Assembly: GCF_029407905.1 (NCBI RefSeq)
Contig: NC_073641.1
Location: forward strand, 18,087,001 to 18,151,000
Direction of reading: 5' to 3'
DNA from: Bubalus kerabau
Taxonomy: Eukaryota; Chordata; Mammalia; Artiodactyla; Bovidae
Length of the DNA stretch: 64,000 nucleotides
Below are positions 44,293 to 55,588 of this stretch, piece by piece. Every line of letters starts with the position of its first letter. The first letter of the stretch is position 1. The notes below the pieces were generated by a model. That model worked only from the letters and a program-made list of their open reading frames with translations, searched no databases and was not told the DNA's origin. A program made the position numbers and the translations under genes.

Positions 44293-45314
44293 AGGAACAG
44301 CAAGCTGATTCATCCTATAGAATCTCAGAGACGTTCAGGATTTGGAATCAAAAGGCATATATATGTCAACATGATACAAGAAGCTGGTATCAGATATTAT
44401 TTGAAATTCTAGTTAGACTTTAAAGCCCTGTACCCATTCCCAAGCAGGACACAACTATTCCTTCCCAACTCCTGAAGGGAATGATAAGATGTAGATCTGG
44501 AAAACTGAACTATGGAGGCTTCAGATTTAGTGAAAATGGGCATAGGCAAGTTCATGGAAAAGGCCCCTAACTGACAAGAAAGGGAATATATGAAATTCTT
44601 CATGATGAATGATGAGGCATCCCAACTCTCCTCTACCCACCCACCACCACCCATCTTCATTCACCTTAGTTCCAGGGACACTGGTGGCCAGACAGGAAAC
44701 TAGAAGTTTCTTCTTTGGAGAAAACTGAAATCTCCATAGAGAAGAGAGGGAAGAGAAGAAGGGAATGAAAACATTTCCCGATGCTTCTGATGATATTTAG
44801 ACCCAGCTGTTCAGTAACTCATGCACACTATGTATAATTAATGTCAATACTACCTATCTTATCTTCTCAGCCTAACTATAAGTTTCATAAGTTCAGCGGC
44901 CATTTCTCAATCTTCTGTATAACAGTTATTTTATTAAAGTATCCATTCAGAGCTAATTGTGTTCATCAAAATCTGTCTCTTTTCACTGAGCACAATTGCT
45001 AGGTACAAATACAATAAGGCTTTCCAAATGATATGAAAGAAATGACCTCCATTATTTAGAGGGTTCCTCTGCCCTTTTTGATTATCTTCTATGGAACCAA
45101 GGAACACAGAGTGTTATGTGTGGTTGGGGAGATGATACTTTATTTGTCCTCTGGTGCATTAACCTTATCCAGAACTCTAATAGTAAAGTGACTGCTCAGC
45201 CTAACATGTTGCCATGTCCATACTGTTTCTAATTCCTATATAAAAATAAATCTCCCATGATTATGGAATCCCTTGCATTTTGGAGTCCATGTATTTTGAT
45301 GCAAATATAAGTGT

Positions 45315-45316
<2 letters not shown>
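44293..45316. other. About 1 kb without recognised feature
   Basis: Unique-looking. A possible weak L2 terminus lies at 44860-44950. Confidence 0.4.

Positions 45317-45349
<33 letters not shown>
45317..45349. repeat. (AC)16 microsatellite
   Basis: Longest uninterrupted dinucleotide run in the window; a good polymorphic marker candidate. Confidence 0.95.
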
Positions 45350-45355
<6 letters not shown>

Positions 45356-45763
45356 CTGAAGTTCATCTCTTGGGGCCTAATCAAAATCATCCTTTTCAAG
45401 TATATTCTCACTGATGTAAATCTCAGTCCTAGCTACATGCAGCATTTTGGATTCTTTAATGTAAACCAAGGTTTGAGTCAGTTTTCCATTTTAGTAAGTA
45501 GAAACAATTAGTTCAACCCTTGATATCAAACCCAAAATGTACTTTTTACAACTAAGCAACAGAATTGCTTAAAAAAAAAATGTTTCACTGGGCATATTTC
45601 CAAAAATAGCTCATTTTTTAAGTACCAAGGTGATGATATCTCAAAGTTGAATTGTGTGTTGATTCTTAACATATTTTAAAGCCCTGTAATACCTGGATAA
45701 ATATGTTGCCTAGTTCCTCAGGCTTTAGTTATATTCCTTTTTAAAAAAACTAATTCCTTGGAT
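45350..45763. other. Stretch without recognised feature
   Basis: AT-rich spacer. Confidence 0.4.
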
Positions 45764-46538
45764 GACCATTATATCTAGTACCATGGACAAGAATCCCTTA
45801 GAAGAAACAGAGTCGCCCTCATAGTCAACAAAAAAGTCTGAAATGTAGTACTTGAGTACAATCTCAAAAATGACTGAACGATCTCAGTTCATTTCCAAGG
45901 CAAACAATTCAACATCACAGTATTCCAAGTCTATGCCCCAACCACTAATGCTGAAAAAGCTGAAGTTAACAGGTTCTATGAAGATCTACAAGACCTTCTA
46001 GAACTGGCATCCCCCACAAAAAAATGTTCTTTTCATAATAGGGGACTGGAATGCAAAAGTAGGAAGTCAAGAGATATACCTGGAGTAACAGGCGAGTTTG
46101 GCCTTGAAGTACAAAATGAAGCAGGGCAAAGGCTAACAGAGTTTTGCCAAGAGAACACAGTGGTCATAGCTAACACCTTCTTCCAACAACACAAGATAAC
46201 TGTACACATGGACATCATCAGATGGTCAATACCAAAATCAGATTGATTATATCCTTTGCAGCCAAAGACAAAGAAACTCTATACAGTCAGCAAAAACAAA
46301 GCCAGAGGCTGGCTGTGGCTCAGATTATGAACTCGTTATTGCAAAATTCAGACTTAAATTGAAGTAGGGAAAACTACTAGGCCATTCAGGTATGACTTAA
46401 ATAAAATACATATGATTATACAAGAGAAGTGACAAATAGATTCAAGGGATTAGATCGGATAGACAAAGTGCCTGAAGAACTACGGATGGACGTTCATAAC
46501 ATTGTACAAGAGTCAGACATGACTTAGCAACTGAACAA
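45764..46538 (+). mobile_element. BovB LINE endonuclease region fused to the 3' terminus (internal deletion)
   Basis: Starts at gatgaccattatatct in the endonuclease N-terminal part. It runs through the endonuclease (ataggggactggaatgcaaaagtagg, the catalytic Asp-Trp-Asn-Ala block; agattgattatatcctttgcagcc) to acattgtacaag at about 46508. It then jumps directly to the BovB terminus agtcagacatgacttagcaactgaac. All of RT is missing. Frames are broken by many stops. Confidence 0.85.
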
Positions 46539-47365
46539 CTTTTTTCAGCTGTAAGCATAAATAAATAAAAACATGCCCATTTATATGAATTAGCAATAGT
46601 CCTCACAATGTGAAAATAACCAAGTCAGCACTTGCTATATATGGCTCTTAAATTTTTTCATTATATACTTTTTTGTTTCCCATATAAGCATATTTATTGC
46701 TGATAATTTTTCTTACACATAATGGGAAGAGATACGATAGATTACCCACAGTAGACTATGTGTTGTAGAATTTTCAGTTTGTGAATCACTGGTGATGAGT
46801 CCCTGTGCTGAGAGACTGTATACAAGTGATGAACTGGAAATAATAATTAACTAGTAAGTCAGCTTAATTTTAAGCTAAGCTGAAGACTCTGCATCAGAAT
46901 CAAAAAGACTTTACGTTCAAGTAACAGATTACATATCACTGTATTAACATGCTCCTAGCATCTAGCATCTGGCAAATATTAATACTAGTTGAATGAATGA
47001 AAAGTTAATGTTTTAATTTTATTTCCCCATCAAACAATCAGCTTGCTCTACCATTCCTATTTGAGAACACAGTTGAGGATAAATGTCCTTTTGTGCCAAT
47101 AAGCACCTTACAGAGTTCCTTCTCCTTTACCCCGGTGATATGTCATTATTGGGAAAGGAGCACAACTCAGCTATATATACCTAAAGGTCCAGGCTAGAAA
47201 AGAGAGGAGAAAAAGAAATGATCAATGATAAAACAAAAATAAGCTAATGGAAACAAGAGAATTTCTTGTTGGATGGGTATGATTGTATCTGTGCTTTGTC
47301 TTTGGAAAGGAATTTATCTATGCATTGTGGAATTTTACCTGGAAGCAGTAGAATGGTAAACCCTA
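46539..47365. other. Stretch without recognised feature
   Basis: AT-rich unique-looking sequence, with a weak L2-terminus-like piece near 46940-47000. Confidence 0.4.
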
Positions 47366-47471
47366 CCAGCAACAATGCACTGAGGCTCTATTTTGTGCCG
47401 AGAACTGCGTTAGAGGTTTTGTATAAATCTCTCATTCAATCCTCATACAGATTCTGTTTAAAAAGTCTAGC
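47366..47471 (-). repeat. MIR fragment at the L1 target site
   Basis: ctgaggctctattttgtgcc ... gagaactgcgttagag ... ctctcattcaatcctcatacag is the reverse of the MIR 3' half. The young L1 inserted at its edge, leaving the left TSD at 47460-47471. Confidence 0.55.
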
Positions 47472-50400
47472 TTGTTCTGTTTGCTGATCTCTTCAGTGTC
47501 TAATTTCCACCCTGACACAAGGGGGGCTGTGGTGGTCACTTTTTTTAGGCTTGCTTGTTCAGTCGTGCTGTGGGGAGGCAGGAACACTGCAAACAAATAT
47601 CACTGGTGTGTGCTCACAGTGATTCAGCCACACTGGGTTTGCCCCCGCTCACTGAGTGTGTGCTTTCCCTGTCTACACTGCTCAGGCTCTAGATTGCTCT
47701 GCCGGGAACTGTCTGATGCTGGCCCTGGGTTGCATGCACTCCCCAGGTCTAAGCCTCTCAGGTTCTCGGGTACTCCACAAAGGTGCAGACTTGGTTGGGC
47801 CTGCGTTTTGTGCCCATCCCAGGTCTAAGCACCTCAGGTGACCAGGTGTTTGGCAAGCACTGTCACCCCCAATTGAAGGCTGTGACTTATGCCTCCCCCG
47901 TCCCAGCCGCTTGGTTTTCTGGATGTATAATGGGTGCGCCTTCTCAGGTATGCCGTGTGTCTCTTCTGGGGAGCTGATCTCTGGCTGCAACCCTCCCAGC
48001 GGATGTCAATTTTCCAGAATCCCAAGAAGTCTTGGTTAGCAACGAAGTCTACTTGCAATTTGGTAGATGACGCCTCTCTGGGGCCGCAATCGCCCCCTTC
48101 TAGCTCTGACTGGCCTCCTCTGCCTGTCTCCTATGGGCGATGGGCCAGTCCACAGCCGGCTAACTCTTCTCAGTCCTTTGTTCTGTGACAGGGCCTGGCG
48201 GTGTCTTAGGTTAGGGCTCTTCACAAGACACTATCCCACAGTCTGGGCTACTATCTCAAGCTAGTTCCCTCAGATTGCCCTTGGGGCATTCAGGCCTGGT
48301 CCTTACCCTAAGCAATGCAGCCGGCACCTCCCTGTCCAGCCCCCCTTGCAAGAGGGGGATGCGACTGTCTGGGCTGCTGCTCTGCTGGGAGTTGCTGTTA
48401 GGCATGTAATCTGTGGGTTTTATTTATTTATTTTTGCTCCAAGAAATTTTGCCCTCTGAGATTCCAAGGCTCACCACAGACCCCATCCTATTCCTCCATC
48501 ATGGTAGGACGGCCTCTGTCAACTTGGAAGAAATGGACAAATTCTTAGAAAAGTACAACTTTTCTAAGTTGTAAAACTGAAGTTGTAAACTGAACCAGGA
48601 AGAAAGAGAAAATCTTAACAGACCCATCATAACCACGGAAATTGAAACTGTAATCAGAAATCTTCCAACCAACAAAAGCCCAGGACCAGACAACTTCACA
48701 GCTGAATTCTACCAAAAATTTAGAGAAGAGCTAACACCTATCCTACTTAAACTCTTTCAGAAAATTGCAGAGGAAGGTAAACTTCCAAACTCATTCTATG
48801 AGGCCACCATCACCCTAATACCAAAAGCTGACAAAGATGTCACAAAAAAAGAAAACTACAGGCCAATATCACTGATGAACATAGATGCAAAAATCCTTAA
48901 CAAAATTCTAGCAATCAGAATCCAACAACACATTAAAAAGGTCGTAATTCATGACCAAGTGGGCTTTATCCCAGGGATGCAAGGATTCTTCAATATCCGC
49001 AAATCAATCAATATGATACACCACATTAACAAATTGAAAAATAAAAACCATATGATTATCTCAATAGATGCAGAGAAAGCCTTTGACAAATTCAACATCC
49101 ATTTATGATAAAAAAAAAAAAAACATTCAGAAAGCAGGCATAGAAGGAACATGCTGCTGCTGCTAAGTTGCTTCAGTCATGTCTGAGTCTGTGCAACCCC
49201 ATAGATGGCAGCCCACAAGGCTTCCCCATCCCCAGGATTCTCCAGGCAAGAACACTGGAGTGGGTTGCCATTTCCTTCTCCAATGCATGAAAGTAAAAAG
49301 TGAAAGTGAAGTCTCTCAGTCATGTCACACTCTTAGCGACCCCATGGACTGAAGCCTACCAGGCTCCTCCATCCATGGATTTTCCAGGCAAGAATACTGG
49401 AGTGGGGTGCCATTTCCTTCTCCATAGAAGCAACATACCTCAACATAATAAAAGCTATATATGACAAACCCTCAGCAAACATTATCCTCAATGGTGAAAA
49501 ATTGAAAGCATTTCCCCTAAAGGCAGGAACAAGACAAGGGTGCCCAGTTTCACCACTACTATTCAACATAGTTTTGGAAGTTTTGGCCATAGCAATCAGA
49601 GCAGAAAAAGAAACAAAAGGTATTTGGATTGGAAAAGAAGAAGTAAAACTATCACTCTTTGCAGATGACATGATCCTCTACATAGAAAACCCTAAAGACT
49701 CCACCGGAAAATTACTAGAGCTAATCAACGAATATATTAAAGTTGAAGGATCTAAAATCAACACACAGAAATCCTTTGCATCCCTATACACTAACAATGA
49801 GAAAACAGAAAGAGAAATTAAGGAAACAATTCCATTCACCATCGCAACGAAAAGAATAAAATACTTAGGAATATATCTACCTAAAGAAACAAAAGACCTA
49901 TATATATAAAACTATAAAACACTGGTGAAAGAAATCAAATAGGACACTAATAGCTGGAGAAGAATCAATATAGTGAAAATGAGTACACTACCCAAAGCAA
50001 TCTATAGATTCAGTGCAATCCCTATCAAGCTACCAATGGTATTTTTCAGAGAACTAGAACAAATAATTTCACAATTTGTACGGAAATACAAAAAACCTCT
50101 AATAGCCAAAGCAATCTTGAGAAAGAAGAATGGAACTGGAGGAATCAACCTGCCTGACTTCAGGCTCTACTACAAAGCCACAGTCATCAAGAGAGTATGG
50201 TACTGGCACAAAGACAGAAATATAGATCAATGGAACAAAATAGAAAGCCCAGAGATAAATCCACACACCTATGGACACCTTATCTTTTGCAAAGAAGGCA
50301 AGACTATACAGTGGAGAAAAAACAATCTCTTTAACAAGTTGTGCTGGGAAAACCAGTCAACCACTTGTAAAAGAATGAAACTAGAACACTTTCTAACACC

Positions 50401-51139
50401 ATACACAAAAATAAACTCAAAATGAATTAAAGATCTAAACGTAAGACCAGAAACTATAAAACTCCAAGAGAAAAACATAGGCAAAAAACCCTTTGAAGTA
50501 AATCATAGCAGGATCCTCTATGACCCGCCTCCCAGAATATTGGAAATAAAAGCAAAAATAAACATATGAGACCTAATTAAAATTAAACGCTACTGCACAA
50601 CAAAGGAAACTATAAGCAAGGTGAAAAGATAGCCTTCAGAATGGGAGAAAATAATAGCAAACAAAGCAACTGAATCAGTTATAATGAGGTGAATGAAACT
50701 GGAGCCTATTATATAGAATGAAGTAAGCCAGAAAGAAAAACACCAATACAGTATACTAATGCATATATATGGAATTTAAAAAGATGGTAATGATAACCCT
50801 GTATGCGAGACAGCAAAAGAGACACAGATGTATAGAACAGTCTTTTGGACTCTGTGGGAGAGGATGAGGGCGGGATGATATGGGAGAATGGCATTAAAAC
50901 ATGTAAATTATCACATGTGAAACAAATCGCCAGTCCAGGTTTGATGCATGATACAGGGTGCTCAGGGCTGGTCCACTGGGATGACCCAGAGGGAAGGGAT
51001 GGGGAAGGAGGTGGGAGAGCGGTTCAGGATGGGGAACACATGTACATCCATGGCTGATTCATGTCAATGTATGGCAAAACCAATACAATATTGTAAAGTA
51101 AAAATAAATAAATAAAACTGAAAAAATAAAAAGTCTAGC
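47460..51139 (+). mobile_element. Young ruminant L1, 3.66 kb, with inverted 5' end (twin priming) and 12-bp TSD
   Basis: Exact TSD AAAAAGTCTAGC at 47460-47471 and 51128-51139 delimits one insertion. 47472-48508 is L1 5' UTR in reverse orientation: GC-rich, ending at cctattcctccatcatgg, the complement of the canonical L1 start near ccatgatggaggaatagg. 48509-51127 is forward: ORF2 from its mid region (ctgtcaacttggaagaaatgg) through RT and the C-terminal part (49973-50425), then the G-rich 3' UTR (50990-51020) and tail. RT landmarks are VGFIPGMQGFFNIRKS and SIDAEKAFDK before the BOVA2, and LFADDMILYIENP after it. Stops at 49909-49973 and 50425, a local duplication at about 48555-48590 and a nested BOVA2 make it inactive. 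Confidence 0.9.
49139..49436 (-). mobile_element. BOVA2 SINE nested in the L1 ORF2, 14-bp TSD
   Basis: Minus-strand BOVA2 49153-49422, beginning with the (gct)4 complement of its AGC tail. TSDs CATAGAAGGAACAT (49139-49152) and CATAGAAGCAACAT (49423-49436) differ at one base. The L1 reading continues across the gap (ggaacat / acctcaacataataaaagc). This dates the SINE after the L1. Confidence 0.95.
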
Positions 51140-51229
51140 AAATTGGTAGCAAAACACAGCCAACTCCTCTTAGCTCTATTCTTTCCCACAACCTCAGATA
51201 TAGCACAGTAGTACCAGTAAGGAAATTAG
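51140..51229. other. Short spacer, nothing recognised
   Basis: Unique sequence between the L1 and a MIR. Confidence 0.4.
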
Positions 51230-51370
51230 GATTATAACTACCTAGAATGTAGTTTGAGCCCTGGCTCTATCACTTACAGATATTATACTGCTGGGCAAAT
51301 ATTTAACATTTCTCAGGCTACACTTCCTTGTTTATAATAATACTTTGTCCTATTACGTGACTGGTATGTT
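51230..51370 (+). repeat. MIR fragment
   Basis: gagccctggctctatcacttacag ... ctgggcaaatatttaacatttctcagg ... tttataataatact follows the MIR sense order. Confidence 0.65.
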
Positions 51371-53280
51371 TTCAGATTATGATGTACTTAGTTCAGCATC
51401 TAAAATTTGGCAAACAATTATGGAAGCATTCTTTATGATGCAAGATTTTACATGTCAGTGCATATTAAGGAGTCTTTTATGCTCTGTGTGCATTTTCAGA
51501 GCTCCTTCAAAGATAGACGGACTATGTGACCCAAGCATCCTAGCCACAGCAGAGCAGAACCAAGATCCACTCCTTTCCCAAATGCAGCCAACAACTTTTT
51601 GGCCAGCAGCATCTAAAGTGATCTAGCATGACAAATTTGTCAAATAGAGTCAAAAGTGTCTAATGCAATAACATCTCTGTGTCGGAGATTTTGAATACAT
51701 AATCTTTAGAGACAACCAGAAGTTGGTGGTAGCTGGAATTTCCCAAATACTTATATACTAAGAGAGTGTAGTACACAGAAGCCATTAGCAATAGAAATCC
51801 TGAGGCTTCTATTAACCAGAGGCCATGATAGCACTTAATTAGCTGATATAACTTGAGGTGCCTCTGGTCATTAAAACCAGGAGCAATTTATCTTACTCAG
51901 AGTATATTTAGCATTAGAATTATGAGCAAGGGGACCAAGTGGACACAGTTGATAAACAACCTAACTACTGTATTGAAGCATATTTCCTAACCTGAAAAGA
52001 TTACAAAGAGGAACATGATGTCTATATGACTTTTTAGAGGAAAAAAGAGTTAATAACAAAGGGAATATGTGATCGTTTCCCTCAGAACAGGCAAGTTTTT
52101 CTCTAAGATTGTGTTCACAACTGTACAAATAGTAAAGAACAATGAAATGGTCAACTGACTACGCCAGCCACCTCCTTCGACACAGTGCCAATTGACAAAT
52201 AATTTGCAAAATGTCACAGGAAGCATTTAATTAAGCCTATAATGGCAGTTCCTGTTAGCTTTGTCTATAATTATTCTTTATTTCCTTAACATAAACAAAT
52301 TAGCTTTAATAGTATGTCAGATGGTGTTTTCAGTCTCCACAGGACTTCTAATTTGTAGACTTTTCAGTTACTGATTTATCAAAACTGTCCATAAAGCATG
52401 CTTTCAGCCCCATGCATCTGCTTCTCTGGTGCTCTTCTGGCCCCTGAATATCTATTAATTTACTTTCTTCACACTGGGACAATTTTTTGTGTTTTCAAAG
52501 GGATAATTTCACTTTCTAAGAATAGATGCTACATGGTGTCAAGAATGTGGTAGAACTCCAGGATACTAGTATAATTTTGAAAAGTTCATGCATGTTAGAA
52601 AATTTCTGTGTTTAAGACAACAATGTTCCTCAACTGTTTAATGCAACTGAAAGAGAAGACACATTTTAGAAAATGAAAATATTTTCTCTGTCAAGTAGTT
52701 TAAAATAGTGAATTGCTACTGTCATCTAAACAATTTATAGGAGTGTCATATCTGTCTGTGAATATGAAATAGCCACTCAAGCAAGAGCTAGGAATAACTG
52801 AATACATTCCCCCAACTGTGAAATAGGGGGGACTTAAAGTGTTTCTGAGTATCAGGGTGTTAGTAGTCATTCAAATACTACCACCGCTGCCTATCAAAGT
52901 AGGTCATGAAACACAGGCTGCTGTGATCCATGACAAAGAGATAGAAAGAGACAGAGTCCCCTCTCCGATCCCTTCTCATTCCCTCTGAATTCAATGTGAT
53001 GCCGGTATTTTGTTGATATTTTTACTAAGTCACACGGACCTGAAAAGGACTGCCTGGTCAAAACAATGTTGGCTGTGATCTCAACGAATTACTTCACAAT
53101 TGGCATTAGTCTCTGATTCTAGCTCAACATAATGAGCTGTCCCCTCTTTACAAATTTGTCCTCTAAGTTTGTAATCCCAAGGTCATTTTAGAAATGGAAT
53201 TTCAGTGTCTTGGTATATTTTGGTTCCAAGTGGCTCACTTATGGTAAGTCACTTGGTACCAAACCTCCTCAACTTTAGTT
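51371..53280. other. About 1.9 kb without recognised feature
   Basis: Unique-looking, low repeat content compared with its surroundings. The 93-residue open frame at 51345-51626 lacks domain or splice support. Confidence 0.45.
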
Positions 53281-53488
53281 GTTGCTGTTAGTTGGTAAGT
53301 TGTGTCCGACTCTTTGTGACCACATGGACTGTAGCCCACCAGGCTCCTCTGTCCATGGGATTTCCCAGGCAAGAATACTGGAGTGGGTTGACATTTACTT
53401 CTACAGGGGATCTTCCTGACCCAGAGATAAAACCTGCATCTTCTGCATTGGCAGGTTGATTCTTTACCGCTGAGCCACCAGGGAAACC
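53281..53488 (-). mobile_element. Bov-tA SINE
   Basis: Minus-strand, full length: ttgctgttagttggtaagttg ... ggcaagaatactggagtggg ... gacccagagataaaacc ... gagccaccagggaaacc. Confidence 0.93.
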
Positions 53489-54598
53489 TTAATCTTCTCT
53501 TAAATGCTTCCTAAAACTTTTATTCCTCTTATTGTCCTATGCCCATCCTATACAGCATTGAGTTAAGATTTCTCGAGTTTCCCCAAATGTTTAAAAACCA
53601 CATATTTTAGAAGTCATTTGGGGACAAACAAAATGTTCCAGAGATGAAAATAATGTATGAGATGCCAGTGAAAAGTATAATCATAGCAAGCAATGTCTTC
53701 CTTAGGCAAGCATGTCAGGAGATAGCATCTTCTATGAATGCTAACCTAGCCCATCGGTAGAACCATGCTCAACACACAAATAACTCAAATGAAGATTCCA
53801 ATGTCTGTCTCTGTCTTTCTTTCTTAGTTCATTTGAGGAATCAGAGGTTCCATTCTAAATTGCAAAGAACTGTTGCTTTAGCAGTATCTTTATTTTTCAG
53901 TAATCCTTCAGCTTATATCAGACTCACAAAGATTAGTTGGACTGTCTTCCAGAGTCTTTATGATAATGACTTTTAATACTCCCAGGTATCTGAGTTCTTC
54001 CGAAATGGAAATACCTTCTACATTCTCTCTATCCTTTTCCAGTGTTCACTGATGCTTGTTTCTGGAGTAAATATTTTAACTCAACTTGATTCAATTCTAG
54101 AATGACAAGATTTAAATGAATCCAGAATCATTAAATATCAACAACAATAACAACAAAACTTCAGAGTACAGGGATAACTGTAACTGCTAAAGTTTTCAAA
54201 ATCTGGTGTTATTTATTGCCTGTCTCCTCTTCTCTGGGTGATGGTTTAGTGTGCCCTATGAAAAGCAAAGGAGAAACACAGACACCGTTCCTGCCTGAAC
54301 ATACTAGCTTTCATATCTAAGTTTTGAAGTAAATGAGAATTTTTTAAAATGTAGCAACATTTTCCTCAGTAAATGTTCTAATTTAATACCTAGAGAGGTT
54401 TATTACACCTTTCTTCCATAACTTTGTTTTATTATGACTTCCTCCCAGTCCAGGAGAGGAACTCATTGTCAGGCAATATCTAAATATAACATTAAAACTT
54501 CTTTTGTCTCCATTTCACATGAACTAGGGAGCAAAGCTAAAAGCCATGCATTTGCTGTTATTATAAAGAAAGATGTTTTAATAAACTATGCAATAAAT
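53489..54598. other. About 1.1 kb without recognised feature
   Basis: Unique-looking; a short (aac)n-like run at 54140-54160. Confidence 0.45.
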
Positions 54599-54798
54599 TG
54601 GAAAAGACCCTGGTTCTGGTAAAGATTGAAGGCAGAAGGAGAATGGTATGGCAGAGGAAGAGATGGTTCGGTGGCATCACCGATTCAATAGATGAGTTTG
54701 AGCAAACTCTGGGAGATGGTAAAGGACGGGGAAATCTGGAGCACTGCACTCCATGGGATCACAAAGAGTCAGACATGACTGAGTGATTGAACAACAAC
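54599..54798 (+). mobile_element. BovB 3'-end variant (ART2A-like)
   Basis: ttggaaaagaccctggttctgg ... ggatcacaaagagtcagacatgactgagtgattgaacaacaac: a 200-bp 3' piece on the plus strand. Confidence 0.85.
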
Positions 54799-55220
54799 AG
54801 CATCTAATACTGGGTGTTACAACATAGAAACTCTAAAGGTTTTATAGAGATAGGGCCAAATTTATCCATTATTTTAACTGTCCAATTCTCTATAGATTTC
54901 CACATGCTTTTGCTTACAATGCTGTGTGACAGATTATAACCATCATCCTGAATGCATGGGTGATTATGTTTATTGTTTAAATATTAAACTCAGTAATTTT
55001 TATTCCCTTTTCCTGTTGAAAACTTCCAACTATTGACCCAAGTACATTCAGTGCTAAGACCCTAGCTTAAAACAAAGACAGTATCACTTAGCTTTTGGTT
55101 GCAAATTTAATTTCCTCGATCCATAGTCATCTCTAATAGTCTTGACAGCTAGGCCATGTTTACAGAGAAAGTCTCCCTTTACATCTAAATCCAAAAGTTA
55201 TTTAGTTCATTGGCTTTTTT
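54799..55220. other. Stretch without recognised feature
   Basis: AT-rich spacer. Confidence 0.4.
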
Positions 55221-55588
55221 AAAGTATTATTTTTTTTTTAATTTTATTTTTAAACTTAACATAACTGTATTAGATTTGCCAAATATCAAAATGAATCCGC
55301 CACAGGTATACATGTGTTCCCCATCCTGAACCCTCCTCCCTCCTCCCTCCCCATTCCATCCCTCTGGGTCGTCCCAGTGCACCAGCCCCAAGCATCCAGT
55401 ATCATGCATCGAACCTGGACTGGCAACTCATTTCATACATGATATTTTACATGTTTCAATGCCATTCTCCCAAACCTTCCCACCCTCTCCCTCTCCCACA
55501 GAGTCCATAAGACTGTTCTATACATCAGTGTCTCTTTTGCTGTCTCGTACAATTCGAACCCAAAACAATAAAGTAAAGTATTATTTTT
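55221..55588 (-). mobile_element. Young ruminant L1 3' end with 14-bp TSD
   Basis: Exact TSD AAAGTATTATTTTT at 55221-55234 and 55575-55588. The body 55235-55550 is the L1 3' UTR plus ORF2-distal region in minus orientation (cccaaaccttcccaccctctccc; gactgttctatacatc; cttttgctgtctcg). Between the homology end (about 55550) and the right TSD lie about 24 bp (attcgaacccaaaacaa...) with no L1 match, a 5'-junction filler. Confidence 0.92.

Noticed and set aside
43255..45349. Satellite DNA
   Set aside because: Only short dinucleotide tracts are present; no tandem array of a longer unit.
47472..48508. CpG island or host gene promoter, suggested by GC-rich sequence with several open frames
   Set aside because: The segment is an inverted L1 5' UTR within a TSD-bounded insertion; its open frames are by-products.
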